A stretch of DNA of 64,000 nucleotides. Source: Punica granatum. Its lineage: Eukaryota > Streptophyta > Magnoliopsida > Myrtales > Lythraceae. The DNA lies in assembly GCF_007655135.1 (NCBI RefSeq), contig NC_045129.1, positions 27,873,391-27,937,390 of the forward strand, read 5' to 3'. This document shows positions 12,735-26,700 of the stretch, piece by piece. The stretch's first letter is position 1, and the number at the start of each line of letters is the position of its first letter. Both the position numbers and the translations under genes were made by a program. The notes under the pieces were generated by a model, which worked only from the letters and a program-made list of their open reading frames with translations, did no database searches and was not told the origin of the DNA.

Positions 12735-12815
12735 CCGCTAGGTATCGAATCTGCGACCTCTAGTTCAACAGGTAAGAGTATGCTTCACTGCATTATACTC
12801 TCTTTTGAATAAATT
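12735..12815 (-). repeat. tRNA-derived SINE-like head
   Basis: On the minus strand the order is TGCAGTGAAGCATACTC, then CTTACCTGTTGAACTAG, then GGTCGCAGATTCGATACC. This resembles a degenerate A box, an anticodon-arm-like segment and a B box (GRTTCGANNCC), the internal RNA polymerase III promoter of plant SINEs. It does not fold as a complete tRNA and lacks a clear 3' tail. Confidence 0.4.
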
Positions 12816-13084
12816 TGAATATTTATTCGTACAAAACTCATAAGGAAATTAAATTGATGGACCGCGCTAATATTTAATGCACTCGACATTCTACAAGAAA
12901 GAAACGTTTACAAAAGATTATTATTTAGTTTGAGTTGATGATGACACAAAACCTTTTGTCGAATAATAGACGGTGGAGAGAAATGGCCTCTATGCGTTAT
13001 GTACTCGTATTTTCTTTTGTCGATTACAAAAAATCTCCTATATACTGCTTTATTCTTCTTTTTTTCCCCTGTATCTACCATAAT

Positions 13085-13245
13085 ATCTTAAACCTAATAG
13101 ATTCTGACTAATTCAATTCAAATCGGATCGATCTATTAAGAAGTAAAATTCTCTCAATATGAATTTTTTTCATTCACAAGACTCGAATCCAAAACTATAA
13201 ATTAAGAGAAATAAATGTCGAATAATTTGAACCACCCCATTATTT
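13085..13245 (-). repeat. SINE-like dispersed repeat
   Basis: On the minus strand it reads GGATTCGAGTCTTGTGAATG, then GAGAGAATTTTACTTC, then TTTGAATTGAATTAG. The same order of motifs recurs at 62480-62620 (AAGTTCGAATCTTATAAATA, GGGAGAACTTTACTTTC, TTGAATTTAAGTTAA) and partly at 13840-13960. The B-box-like start suggests a tRNA-derived SINE. Confidence 0.4.
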
Positions 13246-13249
13246 GATT

Positions 13250-16200
13250 ACTCCTTTTTTCTTATATCTTATCCCTTCCAAGGACCATGAGCTTCTGAAA
13301 TAGGAAATAATAGATAAAGAACCACGCTTTCATCGAGCACTAGAGACAAACCTTTTTGAAATTATAATCAAGTTATTTAAAAATTTTATGTGGTATTGAG
13401 GTTACCGAAAAGTAAAAAATTGTAGTATTTGGGCCTTGGCCCTAACGAGCTATCGAGTTTGGTATTAGAATATAGTTCGAGTTTGGTACCCGCGATTTGA
13501 CTCCCACCCATTATTTTAGCTTTAAGCAACGCATCACCGAATTAACTATTCCTGTTCACGGGTGTCCACGATACAGAAAAAAAAAAAGAAAAAAGAAAAA
13601 AGAAAAATTGTGACTATAGAAAAGTCTTGATTGGAAGAGGTTCACTCTTTAATAGGTCAACCTGACTTGCACTAAGTTAATTGGAGTGCATTGGATTACC
13701 GAACATTAGGGTGCAAGCAGGAAAAAAAGAAAAGAAAAGAGAATAACGCATTATCTAATAATAAGATTAACCTTTTTTTTATGTGCACTATGGCATACCA
13801 ATAAGCCTTGATTAATCCAGGTCAAGCAGGGTCGGCCCACTAAAAGATAAAACCTTTCTAATTATGGATTTTTTCAATTCACAATACTCAAAACTCAAAA
13901 TCTTATTTAAGGAAGATAAATGATAAACCATTTGAATTAATCTAAATTCAGTTATTATTCAGAAAATAAATAAATTTCTTATAACAATAGGTCATGGTCT
14001 CCTCAAAAGTTAGCCCAAAATTTGTGGAATGTCAAATAATTCTCGAGTCAAACATACAAATGGTAAAGAGAATATAATGTCAGTTTGTTCCCCATCTCAT
14101 CAAGCCATTGCTCATGCCGCAAGTACTAAAAGATACAAGATCGTCTGTCCTTTTAGAGTACTCGTACTTAAAGGCTTCATGCAATCTGCATCGTTGATTA
14201 AACAATGGCAATTTGACAATCTTCACGTTTGACTGTCTCACTCACTCATTGCCTAACATGGGACCGATCCATGCCTCTCATATATGACTCATGGAGAAGT
14301 TACCTCAGTCTCAATATTTGAATTTGCTCAAGATTTGTGGAATCTCTGAAGACAACTGTACATACAAATTTCCAATAATAATAAAAAAAAGACTTTGCCT
14401 GCCTCAGATGCTGATCCATGCAGTACTGTTGGAATGTCATTTTTCAGAAGGGAAGAGATCACTGTGCAAGGATTATCGACCACACAAGTTCTTGCTAGGT
14501 AGGAACTGCAGTGGACCCAAAAAAAGAAAAGGGCATACCCACTGGGACCCATTTGAGAAAAAAATGAATGCCAAGTGGGTCAGCGTTCCCAGAGATTTTC
14601 CCCAACACCTAGAAAGTTGACGAGTCTAGTACAACAATCGTAAAACAAGCAAAAATGAAAATTTCATGATGATGTTTGAAATTGAGACTTTTTTATTCTA
14701 AAACGATGATATATTCCATTACACTACATTGGGTAAGAGAAAAGGAGTGAAAGTGACCAAAATGGGCGAACACCACTGAGAATTAATTAATAAGGCACTC
14801 ACGTACATAATCTAAATTATACAATCATCAAAGGGGAGAGCCAAAACACAATCAATTTTCCAAAAAATAAAGAAAATAAAATAAAATCAGTGTGATCGTT
14901 ATCTTTCTCATCTGTCCGCAAGAAACGAAGAGATTTAATTTTAGCTCTTATCAATGAGGGTTTCTGTAATCCGTTCATTAAGTAGAACTACTTAGAGACG
15001 CCGAATCCGACTCTTCATCTTATGACATGCCGATATGACTTCCATTTTTTTTTTGAGGACCATCTTTATTTTATTTTTATAAAAGGTGACTAAAATGAGT
15101 GACCACGAATAAGGACTGCACACGATACCCCTTGAGACATTAATCGAGTTTGAGAGAGAGAGACCCTACCAAACTGTTGTTTTGGATACTGTCCACTGCA
15201 TGCAGCCATCCTTTTTTACTTTATTTTTTTTCCTACCCGCATTTTTTGCAATAATACAGCTGATGATGTTTGGCCTCAATCACAGTCTTGGATTGGAAAT
15301 AAATGTGAAGAACCCTAGGAATCCCCACGAGCTCAGCATGGGCAGCCGCGTGTGAGTGGGCCACGGCATACGGTTCTTAAGGCTTAGCTAGGGCCGGATG
15401 ATGTCGCAATTTCACAGCCTAGCAATAGCCATCAATGTCAAGCTCCGCGGCTGGGGCAAAACCAGCCTTTTCCCCTGGACTTTGTGTGTGGGCCACTATA
15501 CAATATATGGTTGCATGCTTATCTATATTCGTATATTAGTGCAAGAAAACTGAAAATTACGGATTAGGGATGGATTAAGGACGGATAAAATCAACAGTTT
15601 TCTTGTAGTACATGACTCGTCCAATATAGTTCTAGGGACTTGCAAGGCGTATATACACATGGCTCGTCTAGAGTATGAGTTTGCCGAGACCCAACTGATA
15701 CGTAAAAAATACACATACCCAGCTGTTTACACTAGATTTCCGCATGCCACGTCAATCACGGGAGTTGTGGATTATTGACCAAGATTAAGGATTAATTTTG
15801 AGCTTTGGATTGACGAGGATTTGGCTCAGGTACACTACATAGATAATCCACATGGGAGAATCGATAGGCTAGCTTGCAAGGATCCAAGGAAAGAAGGGAG
15901 GCCCGCGAAGTAAGTTTTTCATGCCAGCCCAGCCCCAAAGAGGTGGTGATATCTAGTTTAGGCCCGCCGTGCCTAGGGTTGATGGCCTCAAAATGGGAAA
16001 CATGGGGAGATATTTGCATCTAGGGAAGCTGCAAAATAAAGTAATCTTCAAGAAGGCAATGACGTGTTAAGATGGGTTGCCATTTTTATTTATTTTATTG
16101 CTCGTTTGGAGCATGGTTATAATGACTATATTTCTTGTTTCCTTTAGTTTAGTTTTGGGCATATTTTGCAATAAGATTCACCCTTATCTAATTGTTAGCT

Positions 16201-16480
16201 ATCCTAGGCTCGGCTACTAAGCTAGGAATGTGGATCATCATGGGTTTCTTCAACAACACGACATTTGCACCCCTTATTTTATGTATTTTCTGGCATTTTT
16301 CATTCCTTTGCACTTCATCTTATGCTTTACTTATCGTTATTCTATTTCGCACTTAGGATCATAGAAGCCACCAACCTTCTCGGATTATCCATCTACCTCC
16401 ATCCTAGCTCTACCGAGCATTGATGTGTGTTTCTCTTGGCTTTGTGAGGCTAGGATCCATACCACTTGAGTCTTCCAAGA
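13250..16480. other. Intergenic DNA, nothing convincing
   Basis: Both strands were read for conserved protein motifs and none was recognised. A diverged second copy of the SINE-like repeat lies at about 13840-13960. Several open frames of 60-110 codons exist but have no recognisable motifs or splice context. Confidence 0.45.
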
Positions 16481-16806
16481 TTCATAGTGACCAGACCTAT
16501 TGAATTGGCTTTTGGGCCAATCTCATCTTTTTTGGGCTAAAACTACGTGCACGTGTTGGGAGAATCAAAACGGCCTTACCCTCGTGGTCGTGACAATGTT
16601 TGATCAATCAATAGTCACACATACGTTACATATTCATATCATCAAGGAAACTCAGCTACTGGTTGGACCAGTGGATTTCTTGAACTGTTGCACTCAACGT
16701 TCTTTTTCAATAAGGACAACGGGTAGTTCCACTACTCATAGCTCTTGGGACAGCACCCTTGCATGCCTAACAACTTGTTTCTTGCCACATATAAGTCAGA
16801 GGGGAA

Positions 16807-18540
16807 TTGCATTGTTTTAGGTGGAACACTTTTCTGGCACACTTCGGTGGGATCCCATCGTACAATGTGTTTATGCCCATCGAAACTCGTGCAACAAAGA
16901 AATGCACGGAGATGAATATTCAAATTCATGACAATGAAGAACTCAATGAATTTGACAGTGGAAGATCAACTCATAGTTACAATCCATAGCGTAATCCAAC
17001 TGGAGAAGATCCGACCAAGGGTGATTCGGTCGCCTCCAAGAATTTGGATGATTGTATCTCACATGTTGAGAAATACGTGAAAAAACATGTAGAAGATGAT
17101 GTTGGTATCACTCTTGCGATGCTATCAAATAGCTTGAAGGCCATGGAAAACAAGGTGGATGCACTAACCAGTCATCAAGGGAACATAAGTTCGTCGAGTT
17201 CGTTTGGCCTAGTGCATTTTGGCCAAATTTGGCAACCTCATGAGCTAGGAGGTTAGTCAGTGACATATGCTAGCCCCTCCCCGTTTGTACCTATATCAAG
17301 TCCATCCATGACAGTTCCTACTTCTTCGATAATCAATGGACTTGACCACATTTAGCATCCGTGCCATCAGCCCCACCGATGTCTCAGCCTGTGCATCAGA
17401 TAGCAGCAGACATGATTAACCCATCATTTCAGCATAGAGGGAACGGGGGCCCTCGAACAAGAAACATCACATATGATAACACAAGGAAGCCAACTCTTTG
17501 GATTATAATTCCCACAACTGGTGTACAGCCAGCCTCTTGGGCCCCAGTCTCAATATTATTTGCCTCAAACATTAGACATATTTTAGCCATTCCTACAGGC
17601 TATGCATCAGTCTAATTAAAAGTTGACCCAGATTAGTTTGGCCAGCAAATGGGCCAGCAAATTTTTCCCTAGCATATGCATCAATCCACACTTACCCAGC
17701 CAACCCCTATTGCCCCTTAGGCACATCACTAGCAGGCTCCTTGAGGACAGCCAAACATGTAGATCAATCAGGCTATTCATCACCTGCCAAACCAACAAAA
17801 GGCTATCAACAACCAGGAAGGACCAGTGCACCAAGTGGTGGCAAGGTTTGTCAACAACATGTATGGTCAACAACAACCTGCTGTCCTGCGCATAGATCAA
17901 GAGCAACTTAGGGATTAGGTCTAGGAGATGTATGGGCCAGCCTTGAACCAGGTCGAGAGACCACGATATCGTCTCCCTTATTCTGAGTGGATAGACCAAG
18001 ATCATCCCTACCTAAGAGGATTTAAGATGCTGAAGTTCACATCCTTTTCTAGTGATGGCTCCCAGTCATCTATAGAACACATTGCCAGATTTACTAATCA
18101 ATTCAATGAAGTGACTCATAATGATTACCTTAAACTTCGAATTTTCCCTAGAGCGCTTACAAGCGCAACATTTAATTAAATCTCTAAGCTTCCAGCACAA
18201 TTAGTTTGGAATTGGGAAGACATGAAAGCTCAATTTCATACGCGATTTCACATAACTCAATTAGAGGCCTCGTTAGTTGATCTTTCCCAAATGAGGCAGT
18301 AGCTGGGAGAAAAGGTAGAGGATTTTGTGGCCCACACTAAGATGGCCAAACAACCGTGCCGCACCATATTAGAAGAAAAAGAGCTTGTGCGATTATGTTA
18401 ACAAGGTTTGGAGTACGAGCTTAATAAGAAATTTCGAGGCATGGATTTCACGGAATATTTTGAGTTATCAACCAAAGCGGCTAGTTATGAGAGGTTGATA
18501 AGAGAAGAGGCCATGTGAGCTGCGTAAAATAAAAGTAATC
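16807..18540 (+). pseudogene. Gypsy gag remnant
   Basis: The N-terminal part (near 17044) has a helical stretch with HVEKYVKKHVEDD. The capsid-like core at 17928-18540 reads YSEWIDQDHPYLRGFKMLKF, then a segment with FTNQFNEV, NDYLKLRIFP and DMKAQFHTRF, all typical of the plant Retrotrans_gag domain. The part after 18600 has a KECVNFR-type spacer seen before protease in this lineage. Stops interrupt the frame, for example after 18176 and near 18300. Gag would form the particle; this copy is nonfunctional. Confidence 0.8.
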
Positions 18541-19930
18541 GGCTCGAGGATAAACACTGAGTCCATGCAACAAAAGAAGCTTATGAGGAAGACTTTGAGA
18601 TCAGTGCAGCCGAGACCTTAGCTAACAAGCCAACTGCATGTCCGCCCCGAATTTGAGCAAAAGAGGGTCGAGACGAGAAATTTAATGCTTTTGGTTAAGT
18701 TAAATTTTATACTTTTGATATCTCGAAAACTGAAGAGATTTTTAATCACATTGTAGATGCAGGTCTACTTAAGTTCAGCCCGGAGCACAAACATCCAACC
18801 GCTGAAGAGATGATGGGCCGAGAGTTCAGTCACTTGCATGGCTCATGGAAACATTCAACTAAGGAGTGTGTCAATTTTCGAAATATTATACAGGATTAAA
18901 ATTGATCAAGGACTGTTGACCATGATTGACAAACCTATGGGAGTTGATGCCAACCCTTTTCCTCAAACAGCCATCGTTCTCACTGGGGCGACCGACCTAA
19001 GGTCTATTCTTTCAAGGTGGAAAGAAGAAGATGACCAGGAACTAGCAGTTGAACAAGGAAAATCCTGAGGAAGCTCTTTATCGATGATAAGCTATGCCTT
19101 CATTGCTCGAATCTCGTAATCAATGAAAAGGTAGCCTCTATGGTTCAATTGGCTTGGGGCAATAAGTAACGGCATAGCCATCAGCCACACCCAACTAAAG
19201 AGTGTGTTAAGCAGTGGCAGCCCAGAGGCAAGACAATAGCACATCAGCCTCGTAGAGATCGTCTGGCAGCCGATCTGGCCACAAGAAACTCAGCCCTTGA
19301 AAGCAGTCGAGCATGTGAGAAGCAAAAACACCCGAGCACCCTAGATGCTCCGGGCGGGGGGGGGGGGGGTGTTCAAGGCCCTAGAAAAGACTGTAGACAA
19401 AAGGTAAAAGGAAGATACCGAGCATCCAAGACTCTCGGGGGGTCGACGTCAATTAATCAAAAGGTGGTAGCTCTATATGGGGCGGGCCCAAGCATCACTA
19501 GAGTTTCAAAAATTATGGGGTAGCGACTGGCTTAACAATCACAATCGCGGCTCAGTCAGATGGGCCGAGTGCTAGAGACACTTGAGGGGAAAAGGGGGCG
19601 AATCTCCTGTTCATTCCATGCCACTAGAGCTTGCACATCCGAAATGGCTGAGGACTGTAATTCAACATATTCCCGCAAAGGAGATGCTAGTGATGCCCCC
19701 GACCGAGGTACCAATTAGCTAGTACCGAAGGGTGATTCACCCTAAATTCCCTCGTCCATTGACCAAAACTTAGAAACGTCATGAATAATGGTGTTATGCA
19801 GAATAGGCCAGGCTGGCCTAGCTGGTAGCAAAGGTGGAAGCTAAAAGATTGCCTATGAAGCGTCGGCTCGACTCTAGCCTACCACTTGAGGCTGATGCTA
19901 AGATCATTGAGGTATTAGATTTCATAGCAA

Positions 19931-20419
19931 ATGAACTATAGTGAGACAAAAATAGAGCCGGATCGTGGCAAGCAAACTATCACTTTCAGAACAGTGGTCA
20001 TAGATCTTGATATGGCCCTGTTGTCATTACCTGCCACATTCATGGCTAAGAAGTTGGTCCCTCAAGTCAACGAAATATTGCAATCTAAGGTTATTTATAT
20101 TCTAGACACTCGGCAAGAACAACTGCCAAGACTAGAGGCCAAGGAATTAGGGGTTGAGAAGAGGTCCTCAACCGGCGGTAAGGATAAGGTACTTGACGAA
20201 GGGTCAAAGTTGAATTTTATATTTGAGAAGGTGCCGGACATCGTGACTATGCACATGAGGCCTTTGTTTATTTCTATCCATATGTTTGACATACCAATTC
20301 CCCGGGTATTAGTGGATAATGGGGCGACAGTAAACGTCATGCCAACCTCGACCATGGCAAAGTTATGCGTCATCGGTGTGGATTTGGCTACAACTGGGGT
20401 AACTATTACTAACTTCTGA
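19931..20419 (+). pseudogene. Gypsy aspartic protease remnant
   Basis: A 162-codon open frame contains IPRVLVDNGATVNVMP with the retropepsin active-site motif written D-N-G-A, a variant also met in plant gypsy proteins in place of D-S/T-G. The domain would release mature proteins from the polyprotein. The downstream flap and second half pass into another frame (GRDW near 20535), so the protease is frameshifted. Confidence 0.75.
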
Positions 20420-21264
20420 GGACGCATCATGCCAACTAGAGGAATACTCCCAGTCGATTTGAAGGTTGGATCCAAGGCACCATAGCCTTCTTTGTAGTGG
20501 ATGCTTCAGCCAATTACAGTGACCTCCTAGGCCGAGATTGGATCCATGTTGTCGGATGAGTAGCATCTTCTCTACACCAGAGGCTTATGTTTTAAAATGG
20601 TGATGTTCCTGCAATGATACTTGCAGAATCGCGCTCATTGGCCATTAACTCTTTCGAGGCTGAAGCGTGCTATTATGACGAAGATATGGGTATGATTCAT
20701 TTTTGGGAAGCTAACAAGGGTCACAACTATTAAATAAATATATCCCCATCCGATTTCCTTTGATCCATCCTTTCGCATGCCTCGGCCAATTCTCTTGCTG
20801 CCACCCAAGTCGAGAGAAAAACCAATTGTGGAAGAAGTATAATGAATTAGACACCCTCCAGCGACGAGAAAGCGGTCGAGGCTCGGGTCACTATATAGAG
20901 GCTCTTGGACTTTTATGCTAATGAGGCCCAAAAAATCTGTGCGATGGAGGCTGAACTCAAGATGAGATGGGATGATCTTCAAGATGCTCCAAGCAAGATG
21001 AAAGATTTGGTAGCGGATATCTAGGACCCCCAGGAAGAGGTAAATCTAGTTACGGCGGAAAAGCCTCATATTACTTATGTAAATAAGCTTTCCGGCCCAT
21101 AGTAGAAACAACAGATTATAGATATTCTACATTAGTTAAGAGATTTCTTTGCTTGGGAGTACTTAGAAATGTTTGGGCTGAACTGTTATCTTATTGAGCA
21201 TCGTCTCCTAATTAAGCCAGAGTTTCAACCTTTCAAGTAGCGGCCAAGGCAAATGTAGGCCGAC

Positions 21265-22048
21265 GTGGTTATGAAAGTGAAAGAGGAAAATGAACGGTTG
21301 GTAGAAGTCGGCTTTATTAGGACGGCCAGATATGTTGAGTGGCCATCAAACATTATCCTGGTTCGGAAGAAGAATGGGAAATTACGGGTATGTATTGATT
21401 TATACGCCTTAACTCGACTACTCCCAAAGATGAGTATCCTATGCACGTGGCTGATTTGTTAGTTGACGGGGCAGCTGGACATGAGATCTTGTCTTTCATG
21501 GATGGTCACTCAAGATACAATCAAATCTTTACTACGGAAAATGATGTACACAACATCGCTTTTCGTTGCCCGGATTCGTAAGTACTCTTGAGTGGGTGGT
21601 GATGCCTTTCGGCCTTAAGAACGTCGGACCCACCTATTAAAGGGTGATGAATGTGATATTCCATGACCTCCTTAGTAAGAATATAGAGGTTTATATTGAT
21701 GACGTAGTGGTAAAATCCCGTAGCCGCGAGGCTCACTTGGAGGATCTTAAGCAGGCCTTTGGCCGCAAGAGAACACATTGGTTGGTGATGAACCCATTGA
21801 AGTGTTCCTTCGGTATGATAGTTTGTAACTTTTTGGGATTTTTGCTGCATAGAAGAGGTGTTGAGATCGATGGTAATAAAGCTAGAGCTATCCTAGAGGC
21901 TCAGCCCCTAACTAATAAAAAAAAGTTGCAACGTATTTTGAGCCAGGTGAATTTCTTGAGGAGGTCCATATCAAATTTGCCTAGAAGAACTCAGATATTC
22001 TCGGCACTGCTGAAGAAATCTAGTGAAGAAGAATTCCATTGGGACTAG
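21265..22048 (+). pseudogene. Gypsy reverse transcriptase remnant
   Basis: The N-terminal fingers are seen at 21265-21410 (GFIRTARYVEWPSNIILVRK, then NGKLRVCID). The middle part reads FMDGHSRYNQI near 21497. The palm active site YIDDVVVKS is intact near 21690. The thumb/connection reads KCSFG, FLGFLLHRRGVEID and NKARAI at 21800-21890. Stop codons and frame changes lie between these blocks (for example near 21460 and 21600), so it cannot make active enzyme although the catalytic YIDD is preserved. Confidence 0.88.
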
Positions 22049-22169
22049 ACCAATAGAGAGCCTTTGAAGAGATTAAGTAGTTACTTTCCAAACCACATGT
22101 TTTGGCCATGCCTTAAGTAGCCCGACCTTTTGCATTGTATTTGTCGACCTTAGAAAACTCTTTGGAGTG

Positions 22170-22965
22170 TCTTTTAGTTCGAAATAATAATTTTGGCTTC
22201 AACCAAGCCATTTATTGCCTTAGTCATCTCATGAATTCTGCTAAGATTAATTATTCATAAATTAAAAACTATGTTTAGCGTTTTACTTCACGACTACTAA
22301 ATTGAGACATTATATGCTCCGTCATGAAGTTATCACAGTGTCTAAGGCTGATGTTCTTCAATATATGTAGTCTCAGCTCTTTCATTGCGGCCGACCATCC
22401 ATGCCTGGATGTGTCAGATTCTTGGGACGAGGAACTTGAAGTACTAGCCCTTGAGGTAGTAGAATGGAAGTTGGCCTTTAATGGGTCAAGTAATAGGTCA
22501 GCCTCAAGGGCTTGCGTTGTCATCACATTGCCTGAGAATTACAGTTAGTCTTTCGCTTTCCAACTCATAGAAGAACTTAGAAATAACTAGGCTGAGTATG
22601 AGGCCTTGATCAGTGGCCTTGAATTGCTTTTGGAAGCTAGACCTGAAGTGGCTCAGATGATAGGAGATTCTGAATTTGTGATGCGCCATCTAATAGGCCA
22701 CTATAGGAGTAGTAGCCCTCCTCTTCTCCCATATTATGTCGTGGCTAATCAATTGTTGGATGAGTTTAAAAGGGTACAAATCCACTATTTAAGTCAAAAT
22801 AAGAACTTAGAGGCCAATGAACTGGCCCGACTGGCTTCAGTTTGCGGCCAGTTTAGGAAAGAAAGCAAAAAATGGATTGAAGTGGAGAAGCACGTGATGC
22901 TTAGCCTCAGCTTTCGTGGTATTGTGATTGCTTCTACTTCCATTAGGGTGGAAGCAACTGACTGA
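22170..22965 (+). pseudogene. Gypsy RNase H remnant
   Basis: Blocks in order: KLAFNGSSNRSASRACVV (22470-22525), AEYEALISGLELLLEA (22590-22635), MIGDSEFVMRHLIGHY (22660-22705) and NLEANELARLAS (22805-22840). These are the four conserved RNase H segments that would degrade the RNA strand. The first catalytic Asp (normally DGSSN) reads Asn here, and the last (normally AD.LA) also reads Asn, so the site is damaged beyond the frame breaks. Confidence 0.8.
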
Positions 22966-23012
22966 AGAGTCCACACTCATCTAGTATTTTCAACAACCTC
23001 AAGGTTAAAAGG

Positions 23013-23790
23013 TTGTTTCAAATAACAGCCTTGAAGCATGTATTAATAGATGGCATGTTATATAGACGTGCTGGCAATGGGCTTTTGTTGAGATGTTTGG
23101 GCAAGGAGGAGGCCATGCATGCTATGGTCAAGATCCATGAGGGCTTATGCGGAGTACATCAGTTCGGGATCAAGATGCGATGGCTTTTAAAGAGACACGA
23201 CTATTATTGGTCGGACATCTTAAAAGATTGTATTGATAATGCCAAAGGCTGCAAGTCTTGTCAAGTACATGCGCCAGTTCTTCGAGCCCCGACAAATGAG
23301 CTGCATCCAATAGTCAAGTCTTGGCCATTCTAAGGATCGGTAGGGGACATCATAGGCAAGATCTATCCAGCATCGTCAAAAGGACACGGTTTCATATTGT
23401 TAGCCACAGACTATTTGACAAAGTTGGTGAGGCCGTCCCTCTCAAGAAAGTTGAATAGAAAGAAGTGATAGATTTTATTTGAGAGAGGATCGTTCATCAA
23501 ATTGGAATCTCCAAGTCAATCACTATAGATTTAGGGACTATGTTTACCGAATCTAAGGAGAGAGATTTTGCGAAGGAGCTAAACAACAAGTTAATAACAT
23601 CAACTCCTTAATATGCTCAGGCCAATGGGTAGGTTGATGCCTCTAATAAAGTCCTGATTAATATTATCCAAAAGGCCATAGAGTCAAACCCTAGGGGTTG
23701 GCATGACACATTATCGGAGGCCTTCTAGGCTTACTGCACATCAAAGTGAGATGCAACGGGGGCACCCCTTTCTCTCTTACCTATGGTCAT
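23013..23790 (+). pseudogene. Gypsy integrase remnant, N-terminal part
   Basis: An HHCC zinc-binding domain is visible at 23130-23275 (H..GVHQFG, then CKSCQVH). The catalytic core follows in broken frames: GSVGDIIGKI near 23340, ITIDLG near 23525 and QANG.VDASNK near 23625. The last catalytic Glu position appears as Asp. The frame stops at 23790 in the phrase TPFSLTYGH, where a 5,276-bp element is inserted. The remainder lies at 29067. Confidence 0.82.
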
Positions 23791-26700
23791 TGTACGACCC
23801 GAATTTCATTTCGTCAGGGCACGCATTGTGTGCCCCTATGCAACGCGGATTGGGAGTGTCCACCTTCCCGGAAACGCGCGACGCACGCGCGTGAGAATGA
23901 GTCGCCACCTACCATTTTTACGAACCGAAGGTCGAGGGCCGGTAAGTTGTCCGGGTCTAGGGGTATGGAATACACCTAGTATGCTAAGGCAATGGTCTAT
24001 ACTGAACCAGAAATTCCGAATTCGGGGGTTCTATTATGTGCAGGCCTATATCCCGCACGTCCTTTCGGTACTCTAACTTGCTAGGCTTGCCATTTTATTT
24101 ATTTACCGCGTGATTTAGGGTTGCACTTGACTCGCCCGTTTTGACGTCGTAAATTCTGTGAAATGATCGCTTCGGGCCAAGGCCTCGAAAGAAGAGTAGG
24201 CTTGCATCTTGGGGAATCCGTTCACTATCTTCGCGTTACAGTTCGTCGAACCGTGGTGGTTGATTCCCTGCGCGAACCTAGACCGCGAGTGTTCGAGCTT
24301 ACTCATCTCTAGGTAGCAATAGACTGACTCGACCAATTCGACACTCGGACCTCTTGCTCGCCGATCAGGGATCCTTACAAATGAGTAAATAAGTGTACAA
24401 ATGACATCTTCGTAATGTGCTCTCGAATAATTACAAAAATACAATTGAATAAAGTAAATGGATCCCGATCAGTTTGCATTGGGCCAATATTCCGCTCCGG
24501 CTCACCACGAGATTTTGAATGACCGATAAGTAAATTAAGGCAACGTGGGCTCAAGGAGCCGAGGGTTGGGTCCGACCGGACCGATGGACAGTAAAAGAGT
24601 TGATTGACTCTCAAGATGGCCGTGAGAACGGCCGAGCTCCCGGGCGATTGTCAAGCTACAATTCACGCACCCAATCTGAGTCGTGTTCCGATTAGACACT
24701 ACTCGGAGTAAAGCGGTGACTTGAGGCTAGACCTCATTCCGCACTTGGGTTGCATGCGCTCGGTGTACATGAGGGGCATTAGACCCCGTGATCGATGATT
24801 TGGGGCGTTGGACCCCGTGCAATATGTAACCTATGGGTTCGGACTCGAGCCGCAACAAATAAACAAATAAAAGCGAAAAACAGAAGAAATATGATAAAAA
24901 CTAATATAAATAGATAAAAACGGACAAATAACTAATAAACAGACAAGTGCAGACAAGTTGTGTATTAGACAGAATTTACGTGACTTAATTAGTTATTAAC
25001 CAAGGTCACTTGGCAATCAATTTATCTAGCCTAGGCAAATAGAGGAATGTGCTAGAATGCAGTTCTAAGTAAACTATGTGTGTGAGTTTCTTTTAAAACT
25101 TTGTTCTATAAATGACACTGCGGTTTCACTGAATATGCCAAACTCATGTTTTGACTCTAGATTTGGAACCTAGAATTTCGCCTAGCCATTATCTAATGTT
25201 TATATTAAATCAAGTGAATGGTTAGTCTGGTTTTACATGTTTTATGACAGAGATAACAGTTCTAACTACCCGAATCTACGATAGGATGACAGAAACATCA
25301 AAATCAAACAAATAGGGCAATGTGAATGATACTCACACCTGAACGGGTTGCCCACCTTCGACTGTGCATTGAAGTGCTTCGGTCATCCTAACCCCTAGAA
25401 TGTCGGCGAACCACGAAACGACGGTTATGCCCTTGAACGGTAAAAGTGTGTAAGGCACACGTGTAAAATTGAGATCGTATGGCACGAAGGGATCTAAAGA
25501 GGACTTGCATGCTTTGACCTGAGCCGCCTCAAATCGGGCCCGGACTCGAGTCAAGGTGCAGAAGTCTGCTCTAGACACCGATTCTATTCGTGTCATGTGT
25601 CTTGGTGTCTTGAAATTGTGAATTTTAAAAGGGCATTCCCGTTGGTTCATGATCCGCCGACGCGTTTACAAATTGATAGCCGGTTTGTCCAATTATTTAG
25701 GCCGAATGATTTAATTGATCGAATGATACGTCTCATTTTCCCGTTTGTGGAATCATTCAGTGGTTGAGGCTTTGAACCTCGAATGTTATGGATTAATGGA
25801 ATGATTGTTCAAAATTAACGCACTTAACATACAAACTAATGCGTAACTAATGACTGAACGAAAAATGCGATTACAATCAATTCCAAGAACCGATTTTAAA
25901 ACGACAAAAGAGGCCGACCTAGACTCAAGGGGAGTCAACGAGCATTCGGCCACTCCCTAAGGGGGAGAGCCGAAAGTTCCCTCGAACCGGCTTGAGTCAT
26001 GGATGGTCTCCTAAGTCGGTTTTAGCCATTTCTTGCATGCATAAGGAAACGAACACGACAATGATACATGTTTTACGAAGCCGACACCGCCATGATCTTG
26101 GAAATGCAAACAAACAAGCAAGGCAAATACAAAGATGATATTTAAAGGAATCGATAAAAGGGCATCGACTTATACAACGACAATAACGTAAAAGACACGA
26201 GAATGACTAGTCTCAAAAGGGAGGAGGCCTCCGTGGACCCAAGGGAGCCAAGGAGGCCCACGACCATCTCCTTTGAGATGTAGCCGTGAGGCTCCATGAC
26301 TTCCAAGGGTCGAAGATGGTCTCATCCCCCTTGATTCCAATCATTTCCCGTCAAGCTAACATGCTACAATGACGGATAAACATACAACACGAGAAACAAC
26401 TAGGTTCGAGGAAGGGTAGGTCGCCCTAGGCCTCGGGTGAGTCAAGAGGACTCACGGCTCCATCCTTTAGGTTGTAACCGTGAGCTTCCCATGGCTCCCT
26501 TGAGCCATGGAAGTCTCCACAGCACCGAATTTAATCGCCGCTCGTCATGCTAACATAATAACGATAAAGCATGCATAAGACGACGTGAGAACATACAAGA
26601 ATGCATAAAAACACATACTTGTACCTAAATCGATGCAAGACCACCTTATCACCCCACAAGCCTATGTAACTAAAAGACCTACTTCTCTAAGTCGTAGAGA

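Noticed and set aside
14291..14620. 109-codon plus-strand open frame
   Set aside because: No recognisable domain, no splice-consistent neighbours and ordinary AT-rich composition.
16020..16800. Search for a 5' LTR and primer site of the Tat element matching 30976-31467
   Set aside because: No convincing shared sequence or primer site was seen by eye, so no LTR is called.
19355..19369. G-rich run of 14 bases within the Tat remnant
   Set aside because: A simple homopolymer in decayed DNA; too short and isolated to interpret.
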